From positions 5,672,671 through 5,736,670 of the forward strand of contig JAKOON010000009.1 in the NCBI GenBank assembly GCA_022577435.1: a stretch of 64,000 nt of DNA. Direction: 5' to 3'. Positions 36,041 to 47,800 of this stretch are shown in pieces. The notes under the pieces were generated by a model. That model worked only from the letters and a program-made list of their open reading frames with translations, was not told the origin of the DNA and searched no databases. The number at the start of each line of letters is the position of its first letter. The stretch's first letter is position 1. The position numbers were made by a program, and so were the translations under genes. The stretch comes from Embiotoca jacksoni. Its lineage: Eukaryota > Chordata > Actinopteri > Embiotocidae.

Positions 36041-38300
36041 TCATTTCTTCTTCTCTTCGTCCTTTTTTCCGTCCGGCTTGTTTCCTGTCTGGGAGGCCAG
36101 GGAGCCCATGGCGTTGCGGATGGCCTCGTTGTTTGGGTCGACACCGGGCAGGTTCTCCAAGACGCTCTGGAGGAACTCCGGGTCCTGCATCACGTCGTAG
36201 TCATCTTCTTCCTATTGAATTGCAATGAAAAAGACAAAATCGGTTGTGATCGGGTCGGTCTTCATTATATACACTATATGAACGATATCGGCACCAGTTT
36301 GTCACATTTGACACCCCGAAGTGTTCCTGCCTGTCTTCTCTAACACCGTTAAGAAAAGTATTTTGTCCCACTTTTCATTTCAACATTTTCTTCAAGCATC
36401 ACGAGACCCCACTGGCTAATTTAACAATACCAATGCGGTGGTTGTCACTTTTAATTATTTCTCATTTGTTAGCAAGAAATCATGTTTTTTTTCCCCCATC
36501 AGTTTGGTATAGCGGGTGGCTGTAAATACCCTCGAGCTTTAGCAGGAGTTGCTATGGAGAAGAAGCTGGTGTGAATGAACACATTCAAAAGACAAGTATT
36601 CATTCAAAAACAATAATGGAAGCTCCTACAGAGGTTTTGAGTAGATCACTTGTATAAAAATTGTCTATGGCACGCTAACTAGCTATCTTCAAGCTACAAC
36701 TTTTCATTGTTTCCTCGTTGGCGCTCTCCTACTTCGTCATATCGTTCGACAATCTGATTGGTCGAAGTTGATGGTGATCAAATCAGCTGCCAAGTTTTTT
36801 TTGAAAGTGTCTGACCTTTTCCAAACGGTGTCTGATGACGACTTCTCAGATGGCTGTGTAACAAACAATCTGGCACATCAGCTTAGGCTGTACGTTGACT
36901 TTTTAATATGACGGCTGCGTGATATTTTCTAATTAAGATGTTCATCCTTTATACTGATCATTTTACTGGGAGCATCGTTCCCATCCAGACCTTTAAAGGG
37001 CTCCGACTGTCAGTCAGCTCAAGCTGTCGATGCAGAAATAAGTCAGAATAACTCCTCACTTTACAACACTAGGCAGAGAAAAGCCTGTCGATTTCTCATT
37101 CAGTTCTTTTGGTCTGCAGCTCCATCTAAAACATTATACGACGACTCACCTTGGCTGATTCTGCCGTGTCCATGGGGGCCCCCGTTTCCATTTCACCATA
37201 CTCTGTTCACAGAGAGGACAATACTTATTAATCAGAAAAACACAACAGTGACTTCGAATAATAGCACGAGAATATATTTGCACGACAATCAAATGAAAAC
37301 TCACCTCCTCCAGCAAGAGACATCTGCATGGCGTAGGCTATCTGCTCCTCCTCAGTCATGCTGCTGAAGTCAGGAAGCACTGCTGCGCCGCTCTCAGGCT
37401 GAGATACCGACATCTTCAATAAGGCTTCCTCTGATTCTGAGATAAAAGACCCCAAAAAAATAAATAAATAAATAATCGACCAAATCCTAACAAACTGTCA
37501 TAGTGTTGTCTCAAGTGAATTGAACTATTTGTCAAGTGCCCAATTACCGTCGGCGCTGGGTGTGGGCACGCCTGCCTCCGCAGCAGAAGCAGCAGCAGCT
37601 CGGCGGGCTTCTTCCTCCTGCCTCTGTCGCTGCTCCTCCATTGAGACACGCAGGGCCTGAAGCAGAGTACGGAGACAGCACAGTGAGAAACAAAGGCAGA
37701 GAGCATCTCTGCTTTTACATCTGACGAGTTAGATTCGTTTATTCTGGCAAAGCCACTCACCAAGTACTTGAGAACTGACTAAATTCACCCAAATGTATGC
37801 ATGTATGGGGCGAAGCAGCATAATGCATACTGGACACAAGGACGAGAGGTAAAAATACAAAAGGAAATTTAAGGGATAGCCTTTTAAGTTCGCATGCAGA
37901 AAAATGGTTCGTCTAAAACATCCACGACAGCCTCACGTGTTCCAGGAAGAAACAGCATGAATAATATGTCCAATTAATTATTTAATTTTCATACACACAA
38001 ATGAACTACTCCATTGGAAAACTGAGAGAAGAAAGGCTGTCTTTTGCATTCTTCGGCTGTTTCAAAGAAGCCCAGTGCTTCATCATGATCTTTATCAAGG
38101 CCTCTCTTGGCAGCAATGAGATCTAATCTATAAAAGTAATGCATTGCTTTGTTCCCATTTTATTCCCACTGCAATAAAACTGTAAAATAGCTCATCCCTG
38201 GCCAAATCCATCCTACATCATTAGCACCGTTGCACTGTTGTTTAATGTAATATTATTAAATTTGTATCTATATATAATGTGCATTATATATTTTGACTAA

Positions 38301-38357
<57 letters not shown>

Positions 38358-40822
38358 CAATACTCTGCTGTGCAGTATCATACTGGTTTCCTACGAGTGT
38401 ATCAGTAGTTTCTAACCTCAGACTGAGGCTACATCTACGCTAATGCATAACTTTTACAACATTAATGCCTTACGTGTGCACCACTAAGGCATTTTTGAAC
38501 TCTTAAAACTGGAGTTTCAGGGGGGTCAAAGACACCTTTTTGGTGCCATAATAACAAACACGCATTTTTACCTGAAAAGACAAGTGGACTTTCTCTATAA
38601 AATGGAACTCATAATGTCTTTGTATGTTATCCAACACCCGGCACGTCTATATATTGCTTACCAGGGCCAGCTCTGGATCAGCACTGGGATCCACACCAAA
38701 CTCGAAGTCGCTGGCACCGAGACCCATCATAGAACCTCCTTCACCGGCCAGGATGGGAGAGGACAGCAGCGCATCAGCCAGACTGGGCCCTGGAGGGACT
38801 GTGACCAAGTGGGAGCCCGTCCCCTCTTTCCCGTTCAGGGTGTTTATAAATGCAGTCAGCTTTTCTGTGTTCAACTCCTGGATAAAAAGTTTGAGACAGA
38901 TGGCAAAGGCAACTGAAGATTCTACTTGTATATAGGGATGTTTGTTTGTTTGTTTATTTAGATCCCCGTTAAGCTTTGCATCACAGCAGCTATTATTCCT
39001 GGGGGGGGTCCTTATAGTTGACCCAGTGGCAATACAAAATACACTCACATAACACATTGATGCACATGTCTGAATAAAATAGTAATGGTTCTATATATTG
39101 AGCCGACATAGTCTTGGATTTTTGATAAAAGAAAAACAATCGTCAGTAGCATGTCTAGTTAAATAAGTGTGTATCTGCACTAAAAAAAAAAATAGATATG
39201 CAAACAAAAAAAACAACCTTAGAAATGTATCAGATTTTTGTTTACTCTGCATTTTAGCAGTACAGCGGATAATAAACCAAAAATTCCTCACCTCTTCTCC
39301 AAAGTTGATAATATCCACATTCACTTTCTCTTTTTTCAAGCGCTTTGCCATCTTGACGAGCTGTAGAATCAGCAGGTCGGGACGAAAGCAAGAAAATATA
39401 GAAAAAGACGTGAAAGTTTAAAGCCATCGCACGTTCTCGGTTGTAAAACAATATTTCTTTCATTGGGACAACGTGATAAAAGACTTCAAACGTACATCTT
39501 TTTCATTATCCTCCACGGGACTCCCAACAAAGGCAATGATCCTCATCTTGTGGTTCTTTCCTTGTCTGTGCTTCAGGGCCAGCTACACGGGAGAGACACT
39601 CGAATTATTGGAAACCAAAACCTCTAAATTTTACAAACAAAAACAAATTACCAGCCACTCTTTTTTTTTTATTTATTTTCGCGTGGTGTCTGAAACGGCA
39701 GGTTTACACACATGAGCCACTCTGATGCCGGTGCAGAAGCAGATCTTTCCTTTGGGCTGGACAGCGTGGAGTTTGGACAGGATGCGGCCAGTGTCTGGAG
39801 TCAGTGTGGTGAGGACCTCACAGTTACTGCAGGAACACACACAAAACAGTTAAGACAACCACGGTACAACACACGACCCGGGCCCCGAGGAAGACTTGAT
39901 CAACTTTGTTTGATTGTTTGTTTGTTTGTTTTTTAACAACAGTAGAAAGGCTCACTTCGCCATGGTGATGAGGCCCACGTTGTTTTCCGGATTGCTGCGC
40001 GTCTTTGAGTGGCAGACGATGTTGACGGCATCCTGCTGAGCCTGTAGCCTGGTTGGTAGGAAGTCTCCGTTCCTCATGTATTCACTGTTGTCCACACTGA
40101 GAGGGGGGGAGAAAAAACAACAACAAAAAAAAAAAAACATCAAGTTTAATTTGGCTCTGAAACGTCAACTTAGCTCACCGGCTAGTTTCGCGTCTACGTG
40201 TTCTCATATCTGGACAGGCCTCGGAAGTAGTTTCCATTAGCGAGACATCCGAGCTCCTCTTCGCGGTCAGCTCTCTGCGAAAATGTCCCGTCTTCACCGG
40301 GGAAAGGAGCCGGCCACGTTAAACAGCGTTTCCAAGATATATAAATATATATAAAAAATAAAATAAATCACCATCAACTAGCACGGCTGAGCTAACGTTA
40401 GCGAGTGATGACATCAAATCCGTCCGCGGTAAAAATAAAAATAAAAACACAAATAAAACACTAAAATAATCGGTGTTGTCAGTTCATAACTTGGGAGAGA
40501 ACCGACTAAATTACAAGCGGTGATCGTTAAGATTGAGGTCGCGTCTGTTACAGGTGAACAAATACTTTTTATTAAAACATCAAATCTGAGCCAACTTCGG
40601 CTACGATGACTCAGCCAGTCGACACTCGGTTAGCCGGCTAACCCGTCATCGGTCGATTAATCGGCCTCCCGGACCGCAACACGTCCTCCGTGTTCGGGTT
40701 TGCGAGCGACCCCGTCGAGCGGTGAACGACCGCGTCTTTGTTTGAACCGCTAATAGACGAACGACTAAATAAAAAAGATATCCGTAGAGCTCTTACCAGA
40801 CCATTGTACTTTCGAGCCCCAT
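36041..40822 (-). CDS. psmd4: 26S proteasome non-ATPase regulatory subunit 4 (Rpn10/S5a)
   Basis: Ten coding exons on the minus strand: 40822-40797, 40096-39956, 39826-39712, 39582-39496, 39360-39292, 38877-38662, 37656-37548, 37436-37305, 37202-37150, 36211-36041, giving 372 aa. It is a stoichiometric 19S subunit that captures polyubiquitin. Residues about 1-190 are the VWA domain (ESTMVCVDNSEYMRNGDF, then LTPDTGRILSKLHAVQPKGK). UIM1 sits near 212-230 with the LALAL-type core ELALALRVSMEEQ, split between exons 6 and 7. UIM2 is near 283-299 (TEEEQIAYAMQMSL). The C-terminus EEDDYDVMQDPEFLQSVLEN is essentially invariant in vertebrates and is followed by a Lys-rich tail. Residue 2 is Gly where human has Val. 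Order with znf687 and pip5k1a matches human. Confidence 0.97.
38301..38356. repeat. ATCT tetranucleotide microsatellite
   Basis: Fourteen uninterrupted ATCT units in psmd4 intron 6 (between exons 38877-38662 and 37656-37548). Confidence 0.97.
38938..39070. mobile_element. Candidate teleost retroelement 3' fragment in psmd4 intron 5
   Basis: TTGT repeats, then TTTAGATCCCCGTTAAGCTT, GCATCACAGCAGCTATTATT and CCTGGGGGGGGTCC. A 'GATCCCC-TTAGC ... CAGCAGCTA-T-TTCCTGGGGTCC' pattern is familiar as the 3' end of abundant fish LINE/SINE copies. No library check possible. Confidence 0.5.
40607..40615 (+). promoter_or_regulatory. Antioxidant response element-like TGACTCAGC in psmd4 intron 1
   Basis: Exact match to the TGAnnnnGC core (TGACTCAGC) about 0.2 kb downstream of the psmd4 start codon. 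Proteasome subunit genes are coordinately induced by NRF1/NFE2L1 through such elements. Confidence 0.45.
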
Positions 40823-41000
40823 TTTGGAAACTTCTTGTTGCTTTCCGTCGTGATCCTACAAGCTGCCACGCTATTGGATAAAAAAAAAAATACTGAGCAA
40901 CGCGAGATGTGATTGGCCAAGGCTTCGTCAGCAGCAGTTTATTGACAGTGTACAATAGCGTCAAGTATTTAATCGATATAATTATTAATTTATGGTCCAC
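40823..41000 (-). promoter_or_regulatory. psmd4: psmd4 promoter with two inverted CCAAT boxes
   Basis: Upstream of the ATG on the minus strand. ATTGG appears on the plus strand near 40873 and 40913 (CCAAT for psmd4), with CGCG dinucleotides between them. No TATA box is seen. The 5' UTR appears short, because the first coding exon carries only eight codons plus two bases. Confidence 0.5.
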
Positions 41001-44000
41001 TTACTAGCAGTTCCCCCTGAACCTCCCTGTAGTTTATTTTTTTAAATCATATTTATAGTCTTTATCTTATGTGGCTTTGCCTAAAAAAAAAAAGGTGTTA
41101 ATGCTATTACTCCATTGTCATCGAGATGGTTCTGAAGATAAAGAATATATTGAAGAGTACATGATCAAAAATATTTTAAAAGGAAACCTTACTAGGTGTT
41201 TTCTGGAGAATTTAACTACTTCTCCCAGGTTTAAAACTTCCTGAGGTATCATTGCCAAAGCCCAGAATAAAATATAATTAAAGTAATGTTTATTGATCTG
41301 CAATATTGCAAAGGTGTAAAACACCAAGAAATAAAAGGAAAGCTACCTTATTATAAAAACACAAAAAAGGCCAGGCAAGTTCTTTCTTGTCAACAATATG
41401 TATCATCATATCACATGACAATATAGAGGCATAAAAAGATAAAAAGACAATTTGTGTAATGCAATATAATCAAACAAAAGCAGCATGTCTATTTTTTTTC
41501 TTTAATAACTTAAGGTTCAAGAGTACAAAACATGACATCCCGAAAAGAGAAAGAGATAGAAAATGTGTAAATCCATATTGTGTGAAAAGGCTTTGTATCG
41601 ATTCTGGAATACAGGTGTGTACACGTTTATTATACACAATTCAAAGGCAAGTTAAGACAAAAGACAGAGAGAAAATACAGGATGATTTCAAAGTTATCAT
41701 AAGAATAATAATAGATTTTTACTCTTCAAGAGCTGTATAACTAAGAGACAGGCACATTTTCAATTAATCAGTTGACAAATGTTTTGGAAATCAGATCAAT
41801 ACATACAGAAATAAATACTACAATAAATACAACTATTTACATGTTTGGTTTATAGGCTGCATGTGTAATGGCTTTTGAGTTTTTACAATAAGGCACCATT
41901 TCACTTTCAAATGTTGGGATAGTTTGATGTAACAGCCAAGACACTAAAATAATCTCCACATATCATTTACAAGGGGTATAAAAATGCCCAAATAATGCAT
42001 ATTGAAAATTGTTAACCAATTTTATATATATTGCACAGTTTTTTGGCACATACACGATATAAACAAAACAAATTGTTGCATATTGAAACATCTTTTAAAA
42101 TGACATGTCAGACTAAAAATCTATTCCAATACATTTCTGCATTTTCAAATATCAAACCACTTGGTAAGCATTTCATGTGAGCCAGCCAAGTTAAGACATA
42201 TTCGTAAAGCCCGCCTTGAGCGCTAAAACCATTTTTAATTGAGCCGCCGTCTGACAGTTTTAGTTTACAAAGAGTAGACAAACTGTTTTGTCTCGTTCAC
42301 TTTTTACACACCAGGCAGCCATCACCATGTTTTCCGGGTAAAAAAAAACAATTTTTTTTTTTTTTATACCACAGCAGGGGGCCCGTCTCAAAAATCTGTC
42401 TGGAAGTTACCAGCCTCACTGCACCTAACACCAATTTCAAAGAGCTTATACAAGTAGATCAATTAACCCTGGGTAAGAACGGTTATATTATGACTATAAT
42501 CAATATAACGGATTAATATGAGTATTGTTTGCTAAATACACCAATAAAAAGCAAGCGACCAAATGCTAAAGACAATACATCATAAATCAGTCTGAAAATG
42601 TAAAAGTTTTCATACGTATTTGCAGCCTATTTCATACTGAGCAGACACACTGCAGCTAACAAATGCAAATAGTGGAAAAGTGTAAATAAAATACTTTAAG
42701 AAAATGCATTACTACCCTAGTTTATAATTTTTCAGTAGCAAAATTACTGAAGGACCCAAACAAGTCCTTCTACTCCATCCTGCGATACATGTGGTTTATA
42801 AAACTCTTTTTGTATGCTTAAAATGTAAAATGTAAATATACACCATTCATAAAACAAAGTCTAACATAGATCAACAGTCAGGGAGCAACCATGTCTGAAC
42901 TGCTGAAATAACTGCAGGTCTGAAACTGGCTGACTTTATTGAGGCCTGGTTTCAGGTGTTATGGCTCATAACAAGACATTGTGTGTCCTTGTTATAGACA
43001 CTCGGTTGCAGTTCTCCTATTTAGCCTGGTCTCACTGATATAAATGCGGTGGACAAAATAGAAACACCCATCAGTATAACAGACTAATAATAAAATGGCA
43101 CAAACTGCCCCCAAAAATCATCATAAAGCTGAGTCAACACCTCGCTAAAACAGTTTCAATAAAAACTCAAAATCATAACCTTCACAAAGGGAGGATTTAG
43201 TGCAGAACTGTTTGCCTGTATACCCTCAGCTAGGTATATCTAATAATCCAGAGTGTATATGACAGCTTCATATTTTTACATGTTCTAATAATAGCTCATG
43301 TTCTCCAGAAAAAAAAAAAAAAAAAAAAGAGAGCAGTAAAGAGTTAATTTTTTTAATTGGTATTTACACTGTTAAAAAAACCTCTGGAGTTTCTCTATTT
43401 GTTGCCAGCGTGGGTCGATAGTTTAACATTTACCACAACTTGACTTCAATAATACTATTTCCATTATGGTGAATTGTAATGGAAAACAAAGTGATTGTAC
43501 CAGTTTGTAATAATGTGACACTGTGCTCTTTGGTGCCCAATTAGTGAGGAGGTGATTCCTATGTTCATGTTTTTCTTGAATATTTTTGATTTGCAAGCTT
43601 TAACACAAACTACTCTATGCAGGTTTGATCAGTTAGTAATAATAGTAGTTAGTAATGCAACAACTAAGTTTTCACTCAAGCTTGCGACACCGAAAAGATC
43701 AGATTCAATCCAAACATGGCTGGCTAACTCATGAGTGTTGCTTCATGAGACAGGCCCCAGGTCACTGTTTGTTGTGGTCCTTTGACAACAACTGTTCGAC
43801 TATCAGTATCAGTCACATTTGATCATAAGCTAGACTAAACCAAAGACTGACATCAGATCATAAAATATACAAATATAAAAGAAGAGCCTCTTAAAATAAC
43901 CCTTTGACCTGAACATTAGCGGTGACGTTTAGGATTCACAGTCTGTGCAGGTCCTTTAAAACACTTGGTTAAATAAAAACCACAAGCTGAGGGTCACGTT

Positions 44001-44835
44001 CTCCAGCATAATTTGCATTCAGAGTAAGCTTAAAAAAAAAAACAGCAGCTTACCATGTGTGAAAACAGTATTTTCTTTAAAAATAAACCCTTTAATTTAA
44101 AACTCTTTTCCCCAATTCAAATAATATGGTTTTGTGTTTAAGCGTCTTGGTCAAAGACATGTCAGGAACAGTCTCTGGGTGCTGGGACAGACAGAGTGAA
44201 GTTTGTATGAGGATGTGCTTCAGCAATTTGGTGAACATGAAACGGGAAATCATTTTTAAAAGGGACAGTGAATTTGAAATAACCAGGCCAGAATTATTAA
44301 TTTCTTTTTCTCAAATAAGGAAGAGTCCTCATGTTTCACGTCACATCAAATGCTGGTTGAACTGAGCACATCAGTGCCAAGAACAAACTTTAGTTTTGAG
44401 TGCAAGCGTTCCTATGAGATCAATAATAGTGTTCAATAACCACAACATTAATGTACCTGCAATTACTAGTGTCAGAACACAAATGCCCACATACATACAT
44501 ACTCATACCGTGTCAAGATTCAGAAATCCCAGTGCAACAAACAAGAACAACAAAAAACATTTAATATCCCACTTATCTTGATGATAACTTCTTCTTTTTT
44601 TTTTCTTTTTTTTTATTCCGGTACCTCAAACCCCACCAAGCGGGGAGTCGTAACCTTTCAGCCACGCTCAGAACATCCTCCAAGTTTTTTCCAGGCTACG
44701 CGAGTCCAGTTATTATTTTTTTTTTACACCTACACCTGTAAACCAAAAGCAAAAGACCTGGTTAAAAAAAAAAAAAAAAAAACACAAAGCAGAAGAGAAA
44801 AAAATGTGACAGAAGAACTTGAGACATTTAAGAAA
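41001..44835 (-). other. Probable long 3' UTR of pip5k1a and psmd4-pip5k1a spacer
   Basis: AT-rich sequence with no ORF of coding character on either strand. Several minus-strand AATAAA hexamers occur (for example at 41294-41289, near 41625 and near 42935), so the pip5k1a 3' UTR could extend up to about 3.5 kb. Poly-A runs at 43308-43328 and 44765-44782. Confidence 0.5.
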
Positions 44836-47800
44836 TCAACTTGCAGAGCATTTGCTGGCGTTGGGAACGATGTCGCTGAGTGAGATCACATCGTCAGCAC
44901 CGATACTTTCTTCAAGACTCACAAACTGAGCTCTGAAAACAACAGAAGAGCAGAACACAATATAAAACACTGGGGTTGTATGCATTGAAATATATCATCT
45001 GAATATAGACACGTGTTTCCTTAAAAGAACGGACGTTCTCATGACATGTTTTCGTACATTTGCATACAGGCAGCAAAGACTTTGACTTTCCTGTGGTTCG
45101 GTCTTTAGCTCACACTCATTCATAACCTGTGTATCAACACCTCTACCAGTGGAGCTCCATTTTGGTTACAGATGGTTTGGCATGGGTCAAGTCAATTGAA
45201 CTGCGTACACAATCAAAAGGGAAGCTCTGCCTGAGGCTCAATTTTTGTTTGTTTGCATGGGTTGGAAAGATGTGTGAACTTTATGGTCATTTTGGAATAT
45301 GTAGTTAACAGTGCTGTTGAAATAATTTTGCTTTATCTTGACAGATGTTTCTAATATTTTGTCCAGTCCATTTGTATATATATTTTTTTTTTTACCAAAC
45401 ATCCAAACCACCGCAGTCATTTCTGCTGTTGGTATGTGCATGAATTTTTAACTGATCTCTAAAGTAGAAAATCAATAAACCAGTTGGACCTGGTCGCGCT
45501 GTTTCACACATGTGACTAGACCCGATTCAGTGCCGTCTGCCAACACTGACATGCTGTCGGAAAACACGCCTGAATCGGAATTTTGGAATCCGGACATACT
45601 GTGGAGGATCACTCATGTTGAAATAATAATCTTCATGTGTCTTTTCACCTCTCACCTGTTAGGGGTGCTGTGCTCCTCATCTTGGCTTGATTGGTTGTTT
45701 AACTTGGAGGTATCCTCAGAGTGAGGCAGAGGCCGATTTGCAGAAGTGAATCCAGGGTCTCCCAAGGAGGAGGAGGAGGAGGAGGAGGCTGCTGCTGCTC
45801 CAGGAGCTCTGCCAACAGCGTCGCTGGGCGGTAAGGTCTTTGGGAGGAGGTCAGGACGACCTGACTGCATGCCTGGGTTGGAGGGGAGGGAAAAAAAAAA
45901 CAACTTGTAAAACTCTCAATATACTTGCAGGGGAAGCACTTCACATGCTGGTACATGTAGGAAGACTGAATGTTTGTGGTTATTAGTAAACATAACTCAT
46001 TTCCCACACTACAGTGGAAGACTGAATTCCTCTTTCCTTACCACTATCTCCTTCACTGTCTTCTCTGGTGTCAGAGCTCAGTTGAGTTTGGAGTGAAGGT
46101 ATCTGGCTGTTGCTACTGGTTTGGGTCATCAGAAGAGCCCCAGAGCCAGCAGCTCTTTTCATCGGACCATGAGCCACAGCACGGCGCTTCTTAGACGGGG
46201 AGGTCTTTACTAGACAAAACAGAAGGAAAAAAAAAGTGTTCAGACTCCAGACTGTGAAATGGACATTATGTATTCATACTTGGACAGATTTAATAACCAC
46301 TTACATGAAATCTTTTTGAAGACTGTGGTGCACATGAACTTCTGAAATCGTTCTGCATAGAAACCCGGTCTGTGCACTGACACAGTGTCCTGAAGAAAAA
46401 GAGAGATTACAAGTTAGCATTGATCTTTTTAAAAACACTACAAGCCAACAAGGTAGGAGAGGAACCTTACCCCATCATGAACCAGAGCTTTCCAGGAGTG
46501 TTCAAGCCTCTTTACTAATCTGAAAAACAATACACACAGCCCAGTTTGATCATAGAGGTTACATAATCCGTCATGTGCAGTTTCACATGACACAGAGCAG
46601 AAACATTAAACAAATCATTGTCTGCTTTTTATTTTTTTTAGAACAAATAAAGCTTAGCTTTGACTCAGTCTCATTCATGTCATGGGAACCCTGTTTTTCT
46701 GTCAGTTGTCTACATGGGCTGCGTGAAAGTTATATATTTGTAAAAACACGACCCAACGTTTTACGCTTCACGTACGACTACAGTGAACTTAGTTCTGTGC
46801 TTGAACGCATCCCGTGTAGACACAGATATAGACCTGGAACTACTCCTGCTCTGCAAGCTGTGTCGACATGCATATATACAAACATGTGCACGGTTACCTA
46901 TAAGACTGCAGTATGTCGATGATACCAATGTAGACCAGCAGCCTCTCGCCTTTTGAGTTCCGTGCAGGGATTCCTCCCGTTCTGTAAAATAAAAACACAT
47001 TTCGTGATTCATCTTTCTTCTCAGTAAACCCATCATTGTGAGGACAGACAAGGAAGCTGCCCCACACATGACCACTCTGTGGCCGCAGACACACTGTCAC
47101 TCACTTGTCCTCCGTGTCCAGTGATCCCACGCTTCCTGTGTCAGCCTGGATGGCCTCTATAGCCGTGCTGTACAAGGACTTTTGGCCTTGCGGTCTCCTT
47201 TGGTCCGCGGCTGCAGCCACCGCCTCCTCGCTGGCTTGCTCTCGACAGGCCTGATCGACGTTATGAATTCCCACCAGGAGGCTGTAGTCCATAATCTTGA
47301 AACTCTGCAGGAGCTGAATGGAAGACAAGAAAAGTACTGCAAGACCAAAGACTGAATTATAAGCTAATTTAATTTTTGTGAAAGTTTGTTGTGTGTTTGT
47401 CATAATTTTATCTCAAATGAATTCAACGATATCCCACTTGTAGCATCCTGTTTAGAAAGGCATTTGTCCATAGTTCTCACCAAACAGTCTCTCTGGAGGG
47501 TCTTGCAAACAGCACTGTGCTTGTCCCCCTCCAGTAACAGCCCCTCAGACATGTCCTGCATGAAGTCCAGGTCCTTGTACGCGGGTACGGCCTTTTCCCT
47601 CTCTTTAGCCGAGGCCCGTCGCTTATAGGTGGAGCCCTTTAGGTCGTACTTGAGGTGCATCCGTACAGCACTCGGTAGCAGATTGTTCATGACTGCAATG
47701 CGGATGTTCTTGCCGCCTGCCTGGACGCAGTACAGCCCGTAAAACTTTGGTAATAAGGTCCGCTTGTTCTGGTTCAGGTTCTCAAGAAGAAACAGAGAGG

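Noticed and set aside
36779..36850. Possible extra psmd4 exon in the intron between 37150 and 36211
   Set aside because: No open frame with suitable borders; the protein aligns end to end without it.
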